In this document: positions 1 to 8,115 of the stretch, in pieces
Position numbering within the stretch: the stretch's first letter is position 1
Layout: the number at the start of each line of letters is the position of its first letter
Assembly (NCBI GenBank): GCA_049509515.1
Contig: JBEKZV010000012.1
Location: forward strand, 1 to 64,000
DNA: 64,000 nucleotides
Source: JBEKCP01 sp049509515
GTDB lineage: Bacteria; Planctomycetota; Planctomycetia; Pirellulales; Thermoguttaceae
Direction: 5' to 3'
Position numbers and translations under genes: made by a program
Notes under the pieces: model-generated
Seen by the model: the letters and a program-made list of their open reading frames with translations, nothing else
Databases searched by the model: none
What the model was told of the DNA's origin: nothing

Positions 1-113
1 ACCGCCCAGTAGCCGTTCCGGCTGCGATTCCGCCGCAGCTCGCGGGAGATGGTGCTCTTGCTGCGGCCGAGGCGGTCGGCGATCTGCGTCTGCATTTTCC
101 CCGCCCGCTGCAT
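1..113 (-). pseudogene. IS30-family transposase N-terminal fragment (cut by window edge)
   Basis: Read on the minus strand, this end encodes a helix-turn-helix of the kind that opens IS30-type transposases: QIADRLGRSKSTISRELRRN followed by a GYWA-like segment. In that family the HTH binds the element's terminal repeats and the DDE catalytic domain follows. Only about 37 codons are inside the window and the DDE domain, if present, lies beyond base 1. The frame stays open upstream of the ATG at 113 into the dispersed GGGCAGTG-type repeat, so the true start is uncertain and the N-terminus looks short for IS30. It may be an intact element running left or a remnant. Confidence 0.55.
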
Positions 114-235
114 GTGGGCAGTGGGCGGGGTGAAGGCGACCAGGTAGGAAGGTGTGAAGGGTATGGAGGGTTCGGGTTCCCTCACGCCCAGTGCCCGCCG
201 CCTACCGCCCTTGCAGCGCGGGTCCTCGGTCCGGG

Positions 236-1888
236 CTAGCCCGCGGTTACGGCAACCTGCTCCGAAGACTGTGGGCTATCCTCGTCGTCCAGAACTACGG
301 GCGTGTCCGCGGCAGACCCCGGCCCCGCCAGGGCCTCTTCGCCTCGCGCCAGCAAAGCGGCCGGCTCCTCATCGGCACCCGCCGATGCGACCCCGAGGCG
401 GACGGTGAACTCGCCGATGTCCTGCAGAGTCGTGGCCAAAGCTCGCCGCAACCGCGCGGACACCACCGCAGCTTGTTCCGGTTCGGTATGGGGCAGCACA
501 AGGGCAAACCCGTCGGACCGGTGCCGGGCCGCGACGTCGGTATCCCGGACCTCCTCGACAATCGACTGGGCCACCGCTTGGAGAACAAGGGCGTCCACCG
601 CGCCGCGGTGGCCGTCGGCGGGAGGCGTGGCCGGTGCAACCGTCAGCACGATCAGCGAGAACGGCTGCTGGTAGCGCTTTTTCAGGGCCTGTGCGGTCGC
701 GAGGATCTGGTCCAGACCACGACGATTGCTCAGTCCGGTCACGGCATCGATACCGCTGTCCAGAAGGTCGGCATTCCGGCGCGAGCGTTCCTCCAGGTTC
801 TTTTGGCCCTCCGCAACCAGGCTCGCCAGCCGCGCCGTAGCCGCGAGGACCTCGTCCGCCACGGTCGAAACACGGCGGCACGCCTTGTCCTTCGAGCACA
901 AGGCCACCCAGCCGATCGCGTCGGCCAGCTCCTTGACGCGCGTTTGCTGGCGGTTGAGTTCCGCGTTGACCGCGGCGCCCACCCGCGCCAGTTCCTCCTT
1001 CCAGGAAGGATCGTCGTTAATGATGTGCGCGAACCGGAGCCACAACTGGAGCGCGCACTGCGCGACCAACATCAGGTCCTTGCTGGTAATCAGCCCGCAA
1101 AGGCGTTTTCCATCCACCACCGGCAGACAGGAAAACCGTCGCTCGATCAGGCAAGTGATGGCCGTGGACAACGGCGTGTCCGGGGCCACCGTGACCACCT
1201 CCGCCGTCATGACCTCCGCGGCGGTCTGTCCGGGCCGGCTGTGCAGGTCCCGGTCGCTGATCACTCCCGCCAGCCGCTTCGGCGCCCGGCACACCAGCAG
1301 GTGATGGACCCCGTGGTCCGCCATGAGCGTATTGAGCTTCTCGACGCCGGTCTGCAAAGACACCACCACCGGGGCCCGCGTCATGACGTGCCGGACCGTG
1401 ATGCGGCCCTTGGTCAACAGGTCGCTGTCGGCCACCAGAGCCCGCAACAGGTTCTGCCGTTTCGCGAAGATCCAGGCGTCAAGACTCTCGTTTTGGGCTT
1501 CCGGGGGCGCTGCCGCCGGATCGGAAAGGAGGCCCCGTGCTCTGCGCCGCTTGCGAAACCACGGCCAGATGATGGCCCCCAGGGCTCCCCCGGCGACCGC
1601 CAGCAAGGCTGCGCCGGCGGCGAGGTCGCGCGCCGCCCCGCCGGTGGGCGCGGGCTCGGGGGGCATTTCGCGGGGAATGGCGGTTGTGGCAGTTGCCTCC
1701 GCGGCCCCCGGCCCGCGCGCGTTCTCCCGGCCACGCAAATCCTGCGCGAGGCCCGCGGTGCCCCCCTGCATCCGCGTGCCGACGGCAAGAACCGCGCCGC
1801 AGACGACTAGCCCCACGAGGGCGACGACGATCGCGTACTCCACGGCCGCTTGGCCCCGGGTCGCCCGATAAGCAAAGAACGTCACCAT
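236..1888 (-). CDS. pilin-like/TadE-like N-terminus fused to CBS pair and degenerate GGDEF domain
   Basis: 550-residue predicted membrane protein. Residues 10-36 resemble a Flp/TadE-type pilin segment (RGQAAVEYAIVVALVGLVV). A second hydrophobic stretch lies near 88-110, followed by basic FRKRRR. A CBS-domain pair, which usually binds adenosyl ligands, spans about 160-285. A GGDEF-like domain spans about 378-525 and keeps the DAVTGLSNRR opening, but its catalytic loop reads RSDGF (457-461) instead of GG(D/E)EF, so diguanylate cyclase activity is unlikely. The ATG at 1888 is chosen because an AGGAGG lies 9 bases upstream; an upstream extension lacks such a signal. A long leader with a strong promoter-like block (2176-2203) precedes it. 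Probable role: envelope-anchored sensor or c-di-GMP/nucleotide effector; function inferred. Confidence 0.8.
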   Translation of the reverse strand: MVTFFAYRATRGQAAVEYAIVVALVGLVVCGAVLAVGTRMQGGTAGLAQDLRGRENARGPGAAEATATTAIPREMPPEPAPTGGAARDLAAGAALLAVAGGALGAIIWPWFRKRRRARGLLSDPAAAPPEAQNESLDAWIFAKRQNLLRALVADSDLLTKGRITVRHVMTRAPVVVSLQTGVEKLNTLMADHGVHHLLVCRAPKRLAGVISDRDLHSRPGQTAAEVMTAEVVTVAPDTPLSTAITCLIERRFSCLPVVDGKRLCGLITSKDLMLVAQCALQLWLRFAHIINDDPSWKEELARVGAAVNAELNRQQTRVKELADAIGWVALCSKDKACRRVSTVADEVLAATARLASLVAEGQKNLEERSRRNADLLDSGIDAVTGLSNRRGLDQILATAQALKKRYQQPFSLIVLTVAPATPPADGHRGAVDALVLQAVAQSIVEEVRDTDVAARHRSDGFALVLPHTEPEQAAVVSARLRRALATTLQDIGEFTVRLGVASAGADEEPAALLARGEEALAGPGSAADTPVVLDDEDSPQSSEQVAVTAG

Positions 1889-2034
1889 GATGTGACACCT
1901 CCTGCCTGCAACAAAGCCGCGGCCGACTTGGGATCCTGTGTACACGCGTCACAGCCCGTCAGGCCACGGGCGTGCCAGGAACCTCACCAAAAGAACTCCT
2001 TGAGCCGTTTGGCCCCAAAACTGGGAGGAAGGCC

Positions 2035-2076
2035 GGATGCGCCGCAGCGGCCGCCGAGGCCACCGCCGGCGCATCC
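2035..2076 (-). promoter_or_regulatory. leader hairpin upstream of CBS/GGDEF-like gene
   Basis: Nine-base perfect outer stem GGATGCGCC/GGCGCATCC that continues with mismatches to a small loop. It sits in the roughly 280-base putative 5' leader of the gene starting at 1888. It could be a structured regulatory leader or a dispersed repeat; I could not match it to a known riboswitch. Confidence 0.35.
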
Positions 2077-2175
2077 CGATCGCCTTACCGCCCCGGGAAG
2101 GACTTCTCGTGCCTTTCAATCGCGGCGTGGCAGCCGCGTGGACGCGCTAGTGGTAAATGTGGTGCCATCACTGAT

Positions 2176-2203
2176 ACCATAGGTTGGCCCCCCGCGGTGT
2201 CAA
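2176..2203 (-). promoter_or_regulatory. sigma70-type promoter, shared block copy 1
   Basis: On the minus strand: TTGACA, 16-base spacer, TATGGT. The flanks (TTGGAA just upstream, ATCAGTGATGGCAC just downstream) are almost the same as at 18677-18704 ahead of the HD-GYP operon. It reads toward the gene starting at 1888. The conservation beyond the -35 and -10 hexamers suggests a shared regulator site or a duplicated promoter. Confidence 0.5.
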
Positions 2204-2459
2204 TTTCCAACGACGGAAAATGGACACCCGAGTGGGGGACCGTTCCGTAAACTCGATGATACCCCCCATTCGTTTGGGGTCGTGTTGTGGGCAAGGGGCC
2301 GAGGGCGGTGGGCAGGGTGAAGGTGGGATGGTAAGAAGGCGTGAAGGGTATGGAGCGAGCAACGGGTGTGAAGGGTGCGAAGAATGTGCGGAGCGGGCAG
2401 AGGGCGATGCTCACGTTTCGCCTCCGCTCATCCTTCCTGCTTGATCCTTCCTCCTTGCC

Positions 2460-3899
2460 TTACAGCTCCACGCGAGCGAGGAAGCGGCAGCCGACGAGGT
2501 ATCGCGTCCGGCCGTCTTGTTCCATGTGGGCGATGTGGACCACGTGGGCCGTGAAGTAGCTCAGCGCGGGGGGCCGCCCTAGGGCGACCACCAGCGACTC
2601 GAAATGGGGCGGGCGGTCCAGGAAGAAGGCGATGCCGCCCAGCGAAAGGTCCCGGCAGTCCACTTCGAAAAACTCCCGCCGCGTCGGCAGCACGCCGCCC
2701 ACCATGGGGGCGATCGCCTGCCGGTAGCGGTAGGAGCGGCGGACGCTGCGGCGCTGCTCGGTGCCCGCGTTGGCCGCCAGCAGGGGGTCGGCCGGGGCGG
2801 CCTCTGCCGGGGCTGGGGCCCGGCCGGCCGGCCGCAATGGGCCCAGGAGCCGGGTACACAATTGGGCCAAGCTCGTCGTGGTCTGCTCGGCCAGCGATTT
2901 GACTTTCTCCAGCTCCGCCCTGGTTTGGGCCTGGGCCGTCTGGTCCGTGCCGGTCATGAGGATCGTCTGGACCTCGCCCGTACACAGGACCTTCAGCGAC
3001 CACGCCACCCGGCGCCGCGTGCCGTCTTTGGCCAGGACGTAGCCGTCGAATTCGTTGGGGACCTGGTCCCTCCGCGCGCTGCGGAAGATCGCCTCCAGGA
3101 GGTCCGCGTCCTCGGGGGTGCCCAGGGCGGTCCACAGCGGCTTGTTGCGGATCTCCTCCGCGCGGTATTGGGTGAGTTGCTCGCAGGCGCGGTTCATGTC
3201 GACGACGCGGCCGTCGTGGTCCAGCATCACGACCATCGCGTCGAGCATCTCCAGCACGCCCGACTGAATCGCGCTGGTCTGTTCGAGTTTCAGCTCGACT
3301 CGGATCCGGGCGATCGAGGCGCTCAAGAGATGGGCGATGGTCTCGGCGAACGCGACGTCGTCGAGGGTGAACTCGCGCGGGGCGGTCCCGTAGATCCCCA
3401 GCGCCCCGAACGGTCGCCCGCCGAGGTGCAGCGGCACGGTCATCGCGGCGGCGACCCCGAGTTTCTCGAGGAACGAATCGTGGAACCGGCGGTCGGTGCG
3501 GATGTCGCTGGACACGGCCAGGCTTCCCGTTCGCAGCGCGTAGCCGGCCATCGAGCCGGTGTCGGCCAGGGGGCAGCGGTGGACCTGGGTGGCCGCCGGG
3601 GCACCGCCGGCCGCGGCCGCAGGTCGGCCGCGGCCGCCGACGACGGTCATTGCCAGCGTGTCGCCCTCCACCACGCCCACGCCGCCCAACTCGCCGCCGA
3701 CGATCTGCGAGACCAGGGTCACCGCGTCCTGCATGAGGACGTCCAGGGGCGGCTGCGCGTTGGTGCGGCGCCCGAAGGCCACCAGGGCCTGCTGCCTGCG
3801 GAGGCGCGGATCCGCGGCCGCCGGATCGGCGTCCGCCTGGCCGGGCATCGCGGCCGGGCCTGCCGGGTCCAACGCAGGCGCCGAAGCAAGAACACCCAT
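2460..3899 (-). CDS. GAF-PAS-PilZ domain protein
   Basis: 479-residue soluble regulator. A GAF-like domain covers about residues 40-205 (motifs CPLADTGSMAGYALRTG and GVAAAMTVPLHLGGRPFGALG). A PAS domain covers about 225-345 (ML DAMVVMLDHDGRVVDMN, then a PAC-like DGTRRRVAWSLKVL). A coiled segment leads to a C-terminal PilZ domain at about 375-479, starting with RRSVRRSYRYR and containing the D-x-S-x-x-G motif DLSLGG, the signature of c-di-GMP binding. The upstream frame is longer, but ATG 3899 has a GGAAGG six bases upstream and starts where homology-like sequence starts. Likely senses a small ligand or redox state and responds to c-di-GMP. Its last ~40 codons and 3' flank recur at two other loci in this window. 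Confidence 0.85.
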   Translation of the reverse strand: MGVLASAPALDPAGPAAMPGQADADPAAADPRLRRQQALVAFGRRTNAQPPLDVLMQDAVTLVSQIVGGELGGVGVVEGDTLAMTVVGGRGRPAAAAGGAPAATQVHRCPLADTGSMAGYALRTGSLAVSSDIRTDRRFHDSFLEKLGVAAAMTVPLHLGGRPFGALGIYGTAPREFTLDDVAFAETIAHLLSASIARIRVELKLEQTSAIQSGVLEMLDAMVVMLDHDGRVVDMNRACEQLTQYRAEEIRNKPLWTALGTPEDADLLEAIFRSARRDQVPNEFDGYVLAKDGTRRRVAWSLKVLCTGEVQTILMTGTDQTAQAQTRAELEKVKSLAEQTTTSLAQLCTRLLGPLRPAGRAPAPAEAAPADPLLAANAGTEQRRSVRRSYRYRQAIAPMVGGVLPTRREFFEVDCRDLSLGGIAFFLDRPPHFESLVVALGRPPALSYFTAHVVHIAHMEQDGRTRYLVGCRFLARVEL

Positions 3900-4053
3900 G
3901 ACATCCCTTCCCCAAAGCTGCCGAACACCGCCTGATAAAGCATAGGACAGCCCCGCACGGCCGTCGCCGCGACCGCCGAAAAAAGAGGCCCGGAAATAAC
4001 GGTTGGGCCGGCGACAGCGATCCTGCGGCGCGTAGCACAGGCATCCTGCCCCC

Positions 4054-4088
4054 GTTGTGGCACGGTCTCCCCGACCCGTGCCACAACA
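4054..4088. repeat. dispersed hairpin repeat GTGGCACG...CGTGCCAC, copy 1
   Basis: Inverted repeat with arms GTTGTGGCACGG and CCGTGCCACAAC and a short loop. A related copy lies at 43470-43502 upstream of the histidine kinase gene. Both are intergenic. Confidence 0.6.
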
Positions 4089-4176
4089 AGAGTAGTCCGC
4101 ACACGCCGTGTGCGGAATCCGGCACACCGACCATGCTGCGCATGGTGCCCGGTGCCGGCTGCATTGCGCGTGCCCG

Positions 4177-4204
4177 TTGACATGCCCCGGCCGTTGTGCA
4201 TAAT
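4177..4204 (+). promoter_or_regulatory. strong sigma70 promoter of sugar transporter/ribokinase operon
   Basis: Perfect -35 TTGACA, 16-base spacer, and -10 CATAAT (5 of 6 consensus). Transcription would start near 4211, about 40 bases ahead of the transporter ATG at 4251. Confidence 0.65.
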
Positions 4205-4250
4205 GGGGTCCAAACGGTGTGCGGGCCCTTGGGCGAAAGGAAGGCCAGGC

Positions 4251-5297
4251 ATGTACGTCGTCCAAAGCTACGCGGCCGCCGTGGCCTTGTGCGTGGTCAC
4301 GATGCTCTGTTGGGGCTCGTGGGCCAACACGCAGAAACTGGCCGGGGCGCGGTGGCGGTTCGAGCTGTTCTACTGGGACTACGTGCTCGGCGTGCTGCTG
4401 GCCGCCGTGCTCTTCGCCTTCACGCTGGGCAGCTCCGGCGCGGCTGGCCGCGGCTTCTTGGCCGACCTCCGGCAGGCCGCCCCCGAGAGCCTCGGCTGGG
4501 CCTTCTTCGGCGGCGTGGTCTTCAACGCCGCCAACCTCCTCCTCGTGGCGGCCATCGCCATCGCCGGCATGTCGGTGGCCTTTCCGGTCGGCATCGGGCT
4601 GGCCCTGGTCCTCGGCGTGCTCTGGAACTATTTGGGCGACCCCTCGGGCAACTCGCTGCTCCTCTCGGCCGGCGTGGCGCTGGTCACGGCGGCCATCGTG
4701 CTGGCCGCCGTGGCCTACCGCAAGCTGCCGCGGCACACCACCGGCGGGGGCGCCAAGGGGTTGATCCTCTCCGTCGTCTCGGGCGTGCTCATGTCGCTGT
4801 TCTACCTCCTCGTGCAGTGCTCGTTGGCCAAGGTCTCCACGCCCGGCGGCCTGCTGGACGTCACCGCCGCAAACTTGGCCCGCGGATCGCTGGAGGCCGG
4901 CAAGCTGACCGCTTTCACGGCCATCGTCATCTTCTCGCTGGGCATCCTGGCGAGCAACTTCGCCTTCAACACGATCCTCATGCTCAAGCCGTTCCAGGGC
5001 CCCCCGGTGCCGGTCTCCGACTACTTTCGCGGCACCGCGGGCGACCACCTGTGGGGCGTGATCGGCGGCGCGATCTGGGCCGTGGGCATGACGCTCAACG
5101 TGGCCGCCTCCGGCGTGGCCTCGCCGGCGGTCTCCTACGGACTGGGCCAGGGGGCGACGATGGTCGCCGCCATTTGGGGCGTCTTCATCTGGCGCGAGTT
5201 CCGCCAGGCCCCGCCCGGCACCGGCAAGCTCTTGACCTTGATGTTCCTCGGTTACCTGATCGGCCTGAGTTTGATCGTCTGGACGAAAATGACATGA
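4251..5297 (+). CDS. GRP/GlcU-type sugar transporter (drug/metabolite-transporter superfamily)
   Basis: 348-residue integral membrane protein with about ten hydrophobic helices and almost no soluble domain. It opens with MLCWGSWANTQKL and carries the FELFYWDYVLGVLL segment typical of the glucose/ribose permease (GRP, RhaT-like) family, which imports sugars with protons. Start 4251 is preceded by AAGGAAGG at a suitable distance and by a strong promoter; an upstream in-frame extension from 4110 is not hydrophobic and looks spurious. The stop overlaps the ribokinase ATG in ATGA (5294-5297), so the pair is translationally coupled, which supports ribose or a related pentose/nucleoside sugar as substrate. 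The substrate is inferred from context. Confidence 0.85.
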   Translation: MYVVQSYAAAVALCVVTMLCWGSWANTQKLAGARWRFELFYWDYVLGVLLAAVLFAFTLGSSGAAGRGFLADLRQAAPESLGWAFFGGVVFNAANLLLVAAIAIAGMSVAFPVGIGLALVLGVLWNYLGDPSGNSLLLSAGVALVTAAIVLAAVAYRKLPRHTTGGGAKGLILSVVSGVLMSLFYLLVQCSLAKVSTPGGLLDVTAANLARGSLEAGKLTAFTAIVIFSLGILASNFAFNTILMLKPFQGPPVPVSDYFRGTAGDHLWGVIGGAIWAVGMTLNVAASGVASPAVSYGLGQGATMVAAIWGVFIWREFRQAPPGTGKLLTLMFLGYLIGLSLIVWTKMT

Positions 5298-6328
5298 CGG
5301 TTCCCCGCATCGTCGTCGTGGGCAGCTCGAATACCGACATGGTGGTCAAGGGCCGGCGGCTGCCGGCGCCGGGTGAGACGGTCTCGGGCGGGCAGTTCGT
5401 CCTGGCGGCCGGCGGCAAGGGGGCCAATCAGGCCGTCGCCGCCGCCCGGCTCGGCGCCGACGTAACGCTCGTGGCCCGGGTCGGCCGCGACATTTTCGGC
5501 GACCAGGCCCTCGAAAACTACCGCAAGGAAGGCATCCGCGCCGACTACGTGTTCCGCGATCCCGACCGCGCAACGGGCATCGCCCTGATCCTGGTGGATC
5601 AGCAGGGGGAGAACCTGATTTCGGTCGCCTCGGGGGCCAATCATGCCCTGACCCCGGCCGACGTGGACCAAGCCGCCGAGCCGATCCGCGCGGCCCAGGT
5701 GGTCTTGCTCCAGTTGGAGATCCCGCTGGAGACCGTCTGCCGGGCGGCCGAGGTGGCCTTCGCGGCGGGCGTGCCGGTGATCCTCAACCCGGCCCCCGCG
5801 GCGCCCCTGCCCGACGGCCTGCTCCACCGCGTCGCCTACCTGACTCCCAACGAGTCCGAGGCCCAGCACCTCTCGGGCGTTCCGGTCGAGGACGAGACCT
5901 CGGCCCGGCAGGCTGCCGGGCGGCTCCTGGCGGCGGGGGCCCGGCACGTGATCATCACCCTGGGGGCCAAGGGGGCGCTGGTGGCCTCGCCGGCGGAAAC
6001 AGGGGACCGGGTACCCTCTGGGTGCCATTTGCCGGAACGGCCCGCAGGCGGGCACCATGCTTGCATGGTCGTTGCACAAATGGGGACTGTCCCCTTTTTC
6101 CAGTTGGTGCCCGGCCGCCGCGTGCAGGCGGTGGACACCACGGCCGCGGGCGACGCCTTCAACGGCGCCCTGGCCTGGGCCCTGGGCTCCGGCTTGGCCC
6201 TGGACGAGGCCGTCCGCACGGCCTGCCTGGTGGGCGCGCTCTCGGTCACTCGGCTGGGCGCCCAACCCTCGCTGCCGACCAAGGCCGAGCTGGACCGCTT
6301 CGCGGAACAGGGCGGCAGCCCGGCATAG
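5294..6328 (+). CDS. rbsK: ribokinase (PfkB family) with in-frame repeat insertion
   Basis: 344-residue PfkB-family sugar kinase; catalyses ATP-dependent phosphorylation of D-ribose. Visible motifs: N-terminal GSSNTDMV and the GGKGANQAVAAARLGA substrate-binding signature, and the C-terminal DTTAAGDAFNGALAWAL motif with the catalytic Asp (GD). Ribokinases are usually near 305 residues. The surplus is a block at about residues 236-270, between GAKGALVAS and VQAVDTTAAGD. That block is encoded by three intergenic-type repeats in a row: GGGTACCCTCTGGGTG (6009-6024), the GGGCACCATGC palindrome (6050-6071) and GGGGACTGTCCCC (6082-6094). The frame is kept. Whether the enzyme tolerates the loop is unknown. 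Confidence 0.9.
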   Translation: MTVPRIVVVGSSNTDMVVKGRRLPAPGETVSGGQFVLAAGGKGANQAVAAARLGADVTLVARVGRDIFGDQALENYRKEGIRADYVFRDPDRATGIALILVDQQGENLISVASGANHALTPADVDQAAEPIRAAQVVLLQLEIPLETVCRAAEVAFAAGVPVILNPAPAAPLPDGLLHRVAYLTPNESEAQHLSGVPVEDETSARQAAGRLLAAGARHVIITLGAKGALVASPAETGDRVPSGCHLPERPAGGHHACMVVAQMGTVPFFQLVPGRRVQAVDTTAAGDAFNGALAWALGSGLALDEAVRTACLVGALSVTRLGAQPSLPTKAELDRFAEQGGSPA

Positions 6329-6335
6329 CCCCGCC

Positions 6336-6518
6336 AAATCCGAAATCCGAATCTCGAAATCCGAAACAAGTTCCAATCACACAAATTCGAATGACTGAAA
6401 CGACGACGCCCGGTCGATCCGCGTTCTTTCGCCGGCATTTTGGAGTCCCGGCCGCTTGGTTTTGAGAATGTGTGCTTCGTATTTGGTGTTTGTTTCGGAT
6501 TTCGAGATTCGTATTTCG
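6336..6518. repeat. MITE-like element with ~30-bp inverted terminal arms
   Basis: The left arm (6336-6369) contains CGAATCTCGAAATCCGAAAC; the right arm (6489-6518) is its near-perfect inverted copy. About 120 bases lie between them with no clear gene. It sits between the ribokinase stop and the MFS start, and the long in-frame extension of the MFS gene into it is probably not translated. Confidence 0.6.
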
Positions 6519-6533
6519 CCCCGGCCGTCGCCC

Positions 6534-7955
6534 ATGAGCCGTCTCGCCCAACGCGTCCCGGAACCGCAGCACCCAACGCGCGTCCGCTACAACGTGCTCG
6601 TGTTCGCCTGCACCGCGGCGATGCTCACCTACCTGGACCGCGCGTGCATCGGGTCGGCTAAGGGGCATATCCAGGAGGCGCTGGGGCTTTCCGAAGGCGA
6701 CCTGAAATGGGCCTTTTCGGCCTTCCCGCTGGCCTACGCCCTGTTCGAGGTGCCCAACGGCTGGTTGGCCGACGTCTTCGGCCCGCGGCGGGTGCTGCTG
6801 CGGATCGTGCTCTGGTGGTCGGCGTTCACCGCGGTTCTCGGGCTGGTGGGGCTCCGGGTGGCGGGCTTTGTGCTGGGCGGCGTCGGCCTGCTGGCCGTGG
6901 TGCAGTTTCTCTGCGGGATGGGCGAGGCGGGGGCCTTCCCGAACATCACCCGGGCCCTGCACAACTGGTTTCCCTATCAGGAACGCGGCCTCACCCAGGG
7001 CGCGGTCTGGACCTGCGGCCGCCTGATGGGCGGTCTGACGCCGCTGGTCTGGATGGTGCTGGTGGAAGGCGTTGCCCGCCCCGGCGCCGAGCCCGGCGAA
7101 GCCCTGCTGCTGGCGCCGCTGGTACACTGGCGGGCCGTGTTCTTGATCTTCGGGTTGGTGGGGGTAGCGTGGTGCGCCTGGTTCGTGCTGGGGTTCCGCA
7201 ACCGGCCCGAGGAGAATCCGCGGGTCAACGCCGCCGAGCTGGTCTGGATCCGCTCGGGGGCGGCCGTGGCCGCCCCGGGCCATGCCGCCGCCCCCTGGGG
7301 CCGCATCCTCAGAAGCTCCAACCTCTGGCTGCTGGGCCTCATGTACGCCTGCCAGAGTTACGGCTGGTGGTTCTACCTCACCTACCTGCCGACGTACTTC
7401 AAGGACCATTACCAGGTGCCGGCCGCCAGCCCGCTGGGAGCGATCTACGCGGGGGGACCGTTGTGGATGGGGGCCGTGGGCTGCCTCGTGGGCGGATTCT
7501 TGACGGACGCCTTCATCCGCCGCACCGGCAACCGCCGCTGGGGCCGGCGGCTTTTCGGCGTGCTGGGGCACGCCTCCACCGCCGTCTGCTTTGCGTTGCT
7601 GCCGCTGGCCCCCAGCGCGTTTGGCTTTTTCATCATCGTCTCGCTGGGCGGCTTCGCGACGGACCTGACCATGGCCGCGGCTTGGGCCACTTGCCAGGAC
7701 ATCGGGCGGCGCTGGGCCGCGATCGTCGCCGGCTTCATGAACATGCTCGGCGCCTTCGGCGGGGCCTTGGGAAGCTGGATGTTCGGCCACATCCCGCAGA
7801 GCGTGGGTCCGGAGCACGGCGGCACGGTGAGCTTCCTCGTCGCGGCCGGGCTGTACGTCGTCGGCGTGCTCTGCTGGCTCCGCATCGACGCCTCCCGGCC
7901 GCTCGTGCCCGACGACGCCGGCGGCGCGCTTGCATCCCCCGCCGCCGGGACGTAG
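6534..7955 (+). CDS. MFS transporter, anion:cation symporter type
   Basis: 473-residue major facilitator with about twelve transmembrane segments. The first loop (YLDRACIG) and the segment FSAFPLAYALFEVPNGWLAD, then FGPRRVLL, match the ACS family (hexuronate, galactonate, glucarate symporters). A later GFVLGG...GMGEAGAFPN loop fits as well. ATG 6534 is preferred because the 26 codons upstream come from the inverted-repeat element at 6336-6518. It follows a sugar transporter/kinase operon on the same strand and precedes a sugar-isomerase-like gene, so a sugar-acid substrate is reasonable but unproven. Confidence 0.85.
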   Translation: MSRLAQRVPEPQHPTRVRYNVLVFACTAAMLTYLDRACIGSAKGHIQEALGLSEGDLKWAFSAFPLAYALFEVPNGWLADVFGPRRVLLRIVLWWSAFTAVLGLVGLRVAGFVLGGVGLLAVVQFLCGMGEAGAFPNITRALHNWFPYQERGLTQGAVWTCGRLMGGLTPLVWMVLVEGVARPGAEPGEALLLAPLVHWRAVFLIFGLVGVAWCAWFVLGFRNRPEENPRVNAAELVWIRSGAAVAAPGHAAAPWGRILRSSNLWLLGLMYACQSYGWWFYLTYLPTYFKDHYQVPAASPLGAIYAGGPLWMGAVGCLVGGFLTDAFIRRTGNRRWGRRLFGVLGHASTAVCFALLPLAPSAFGFFIIVSLGGFATDLTMAAAWATCQDIGRRWAAIVAGFMNMLGAFGGALGSWMFGHIPQSVGPEHGGTVSFLVAAGLYVVGVLCWLRIDASRPLVPDDAGGALASPAAGT

Positions 7956-8012
7956 ACTGAGCGGGTACTCGAGACCTTCCCTCTCCCTCCGGGAGAGGGC
8001 CCGAGCAGAATG

Positions 8013-8096
8013 GTAGGGTGGGTCGAGCCCTGCGAGCCCCACCAAGAATAGACTCGATTCCTGCCGGTGGGGCTCGCTGCGCTCGACCCACCCTAC
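8013..8096. repeat. dispersed hairpin repeat GTAGGGTGGGTCGA, copy 1
   Basis: Long inverted repeat beginning GTAGGGTGGGTCGAGC and ending in its inverse (CTCGACCCACCCTAC), with internal GAGCCCCACC/GGTGGGGCTC pairing. Related copies occur at 35783-35875 and 53836-53931, with a partial one near 26307-26341. All lie between genes. Confidence 0.75.
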
Positions 8097-8115
8097 AGAA
8101 CACCGGAGCACAACG

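Larger units (their letters stand above)
1889..2459. other. intergenic leader region with hairpin and promoter
   Basis: No convincing gene. The minus strand carries the putative leader of the CBS/GGDEF-like gene: a promoter-like block at 2176-2203 and a strong GC hairpin at 2035-2076 (arms beginning GGATGCGCC and ending GGCGCATCC). The hairpin has no following U-tract, so it does not look like an intrinsic terminator. Bases 2290-2459 are low-complexity purine-rich repeat sequence and the downstream flank of the GAF-PAS-PilZ gene, including GGAAGGAT-type repeats. Confidence 0.6.
3900..4250. other. divergent intergenic region with two repeat hairpins and a promoter
   Basis: No gene seen. It holds a GTTGTGGCACGG / CCGTGCCACAAC hairpin repeat (4054-4088), a copy of the GGGCACCATGC-type palindrome in reverse orientation (4128-4150) and the promoter of the transporter-ribokinase operon (4177-4204). 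Confidence 0.6.

Noticed and set aside
191..1810. Plus-strand 539-codon frame opposite the CBS/GGDEF-like gene
   Set aside because: No domain-like sequence; the minus-strand frame has CBS and GGDEF-type motifs and a strong ribosome site.
1889..2175. c-di-GMP riboswitch in the leader of the GGDEF-like gene
   Set aside because: Attractive by context, but I could not find the conserved GEMM core or tetraloop receptor; only an unassigned hairpin is visible.
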